Assembly (NCBI RefSeq): GCF_015100155.1 | Contig: NZ_JACKZA010000007.1 | Coordinates: 106,788-170,787, forward strand | Reading direction: 5' to 3' | DNA: 64,000 bases | Origin: Acidithiobacillus sp. HP-2 | GTDB taxonomy: Bacteria; Pseudomonadota; Gammaproteobacteria; Acidithiobacillales; Acidithiobacillaceae | In this document: positions 63,159-64,000 of the stretch, one piece after another | Layout of the letters: each line of letters begins with the position of its first letter | Numbering within the stretch: the stretch's first letter is position 1 | Notes under the pieces: generated by a model | Database searches by the model: none | The model's input: the letters and a program-made list of their open reading frames with translations, nothing else | What the model was told of the DNA's origin: nothing | Made by a program: the position numbers and the translations under genes

Positions 63159-63595
63159 GTCACGGTGCCGCAGATCCGACCATGCATCCGGAAGTGCAAC
63201 TGTCCACTTCCAAGGGCTACTTTCTGGGTTTTGCCATTTCGGCTTTCCTGATGTTGGTGGCAACTTTTCTGGTGACCTCTCATTCGGTTCCACCTTTCGG
63301 TTTGTTAATGGTGATTTCAGTGTGTGCGGGAATTGCCGTGATTGCCCAGATTTATTTCCTGCTGCATATCGATATTTCCGAACACAACATCTGGAATACC
63401 GTGGCTCTGGTGCTGTTTATTCCTTTGTTCCTGATTACCATCGGGCTGACCTGGTGGATGTTCTCACAGCTGTATCTGCGGACCATGGATATGTCGGTGA
63501 TGTCATCGGCCATGCAACCTGCCGTGCATGCATCAGCCACTCCCGGAATGGCAGCCATGCCGGGGATGAATGCCCATACGGATTCAGGTAACTAA
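63155..63595 (+). CDS. cyoD: Quinol oxidase subunit IV
   Basis: 146 residues from the ATG at 63155; an upstream frame to 63140 lies inside cyoC. Three helices in the usual subunit-IV order (YFLGFAISAFLMLVATFLV, LLMVISVCAGIAVIAQIYFLLHIDIS, NTVALVLFIPLFLITIGLTWWMF). Unusually, the C-terminus adds a Met/Ala/His tail (MAAMPGMNAH). Assembly and stability subunit. Translationally coupled to cyoC. Confidence 0.93.
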   Translation: MSHGAADPTMHPEVQLSTSKGYFLGFAISAFLMLVATFLVTSHSVPPFGLLMVISVCAGIAVIAQIYFLLHIDISEHNIWNTVALVLFIPLFLITIGLTWWMFSQLYLRTMDMSVMSSAMQPAVHASATPGMAAMPGMNAHTDSGN

Positions 63596-63606
63596 GGAGC
63601 ACGAGA

Positions 63607-64000
63607 ATGTCCACGTCCCTGGGAGCAAAACCTTCAGTAGTGTCGGATTCAACACTCCCCCACGCCATAGAAGGGGAGATGACGCCGGTAGTGCGTTGGA
63701 TTGGCCGGATGATCACCGCAGCCCTGCTGCTGGCGGTGGCGGCGGGCCTGTGGCAGGGCTTCAGCAGTCACGGACTGCTGAATGGCCTGGTCAACGGCCT
63801 CAAGGCCAGCGAAGTCGGCTTTGCCATCGTCCTGATCCTGCTCGGCAGCATCGTTGAAGGCTTTGGCTATGGCCTGTCTCTGGGGACCAAATGGCCCTAC
63901 ACCCGCAATATTGTGGTGCTGATGGTCCGGGGTGACCCGGAAGCCGCCCATCGGGTCGTCGCCACCCTGGTCGGACTGGTTGCCCTGGCACTGGTCATTC
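63607..64000 (+). CDS. COX15/CtaA-like haem-synthesis membrane protein (N-terminal part, cut by window edge)
   Basis: The frame is open from the ATG at 63607 (AAGGAG upstream) to the window end: 131 codons without a stop. A short polar N-terminus is followed by a hydrophobic helix, a second helix (VGFAIVLILLGSIVEGFGYG), and GDPEAAHRVVATLVGLVALALVI, which resembles the CtaA helix with its haem-ligand His (EMxHRLLAxxVGL). The gene directly follows cyoD by 11 bases. CtaA converts haem O to haem A; full-length sequence is needed to be sure. The alternative is an unrelated assembly factor. Confidence 0.5.
   Translation, partial: MSTSLGAKPSVVSDSTLPHAIEGEMTPVVRWIGRMITAALLLAVAAGLWQGFSSHGLLNGLVNGLKASEVGFAIVLILLGSIVEGFGYGLSLGTKWPYTRNIVVLMVRGDPEAAHRVVATLVGLVALALVI

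Noticed and set aside
1..64000. CRISPR arrays, rRNA genes, prophage
   Set aside because: No regularly spaced direct repeats, rRNA-like sequence or phage structural genes were noticed on reading.

Overview
The window reads as chromosome from an acidophilic, chemolithotrophic gammaproteobacterium-like organism, most probably Acidithiobacillus or a close relative. This is inference from the overall look of the proteins, the moderate base composition and the gene neighbourhoods (ybeZ-ybeY-ybeX-lnt, leuC-leuD, cyoABCD, paired metal-homeostasis loci); no database search was possible. Most of it is ordinary housekeeping sequence broken by short accessory patches that are richer in A+T.

Layout: 1-6.2 kb holds small transporters and oxidoreductases (cut-off MFS exporter, zinc-type alcohol dehydrogenase with a divergent HxlR regulator, TauE/SafE and EamA-like permeases, VOC-SDR pair). 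6.2-6.5 kb is a scar: the tail of an antitoxin-like gene and a 130-bp MITE-like element. 6.7-14.2 kb is a pbpC/alpha-2-macroglobulin operon. 14.5-19.5 kb carries umuDC, an amino-acid permease, tRNA-Arg(CCT) and a cation/calcium exchanger. 19.6-35.2 kb is core: DEAD-box helicase, cold-shock protein, a VpsR-like sigma-54 activator, priA, ubiC-ubiA, miaB, ybeZ-ybeY-ybeX-lnt and pmbA.

35.2-47.8 kb is a metal-homeostasis region and the most interesting part. It has bfd-bfr (iron storage), a DUF1826 gene joined to a COG0523 metallochaperone GTPase that is cut in two by an IS4-type element, a FeoC-like protein, two outer-membrane porins, a Met/His-rich mini membrane protein, and a four-gene metal ABC importer. 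A near-identical 21-bp palindromic site lies in the promoter spacer of both the broken COG0523 gene and the ABC importer, and is probably the local Zur operator. Three further promoters (bfd, FeoC-like and a Cys-rich hypothetical) carry Fur-like boxes in the same place. A 199-bp three-tier hairpin element sits beside the bfd promoter.

47.8-59.3 kb is mixed: small membrane proteins, a DUF2236 oxygenase-like protein, yjdM (PhnA), TRIC and PsiE membrane proteins, an HTH regulator divergent from a methyltransferase, leuC-(small ORF)-leuD without leuB, pdxH, rpiA and a DJ-1/PfpI protein. A strikingly A+T-rich stretch (about 82% over 58861-59160) precedes cyoABCD, a heme-copper quinol oxidase operon running off the right end into a CtaA/COX15-like gene.
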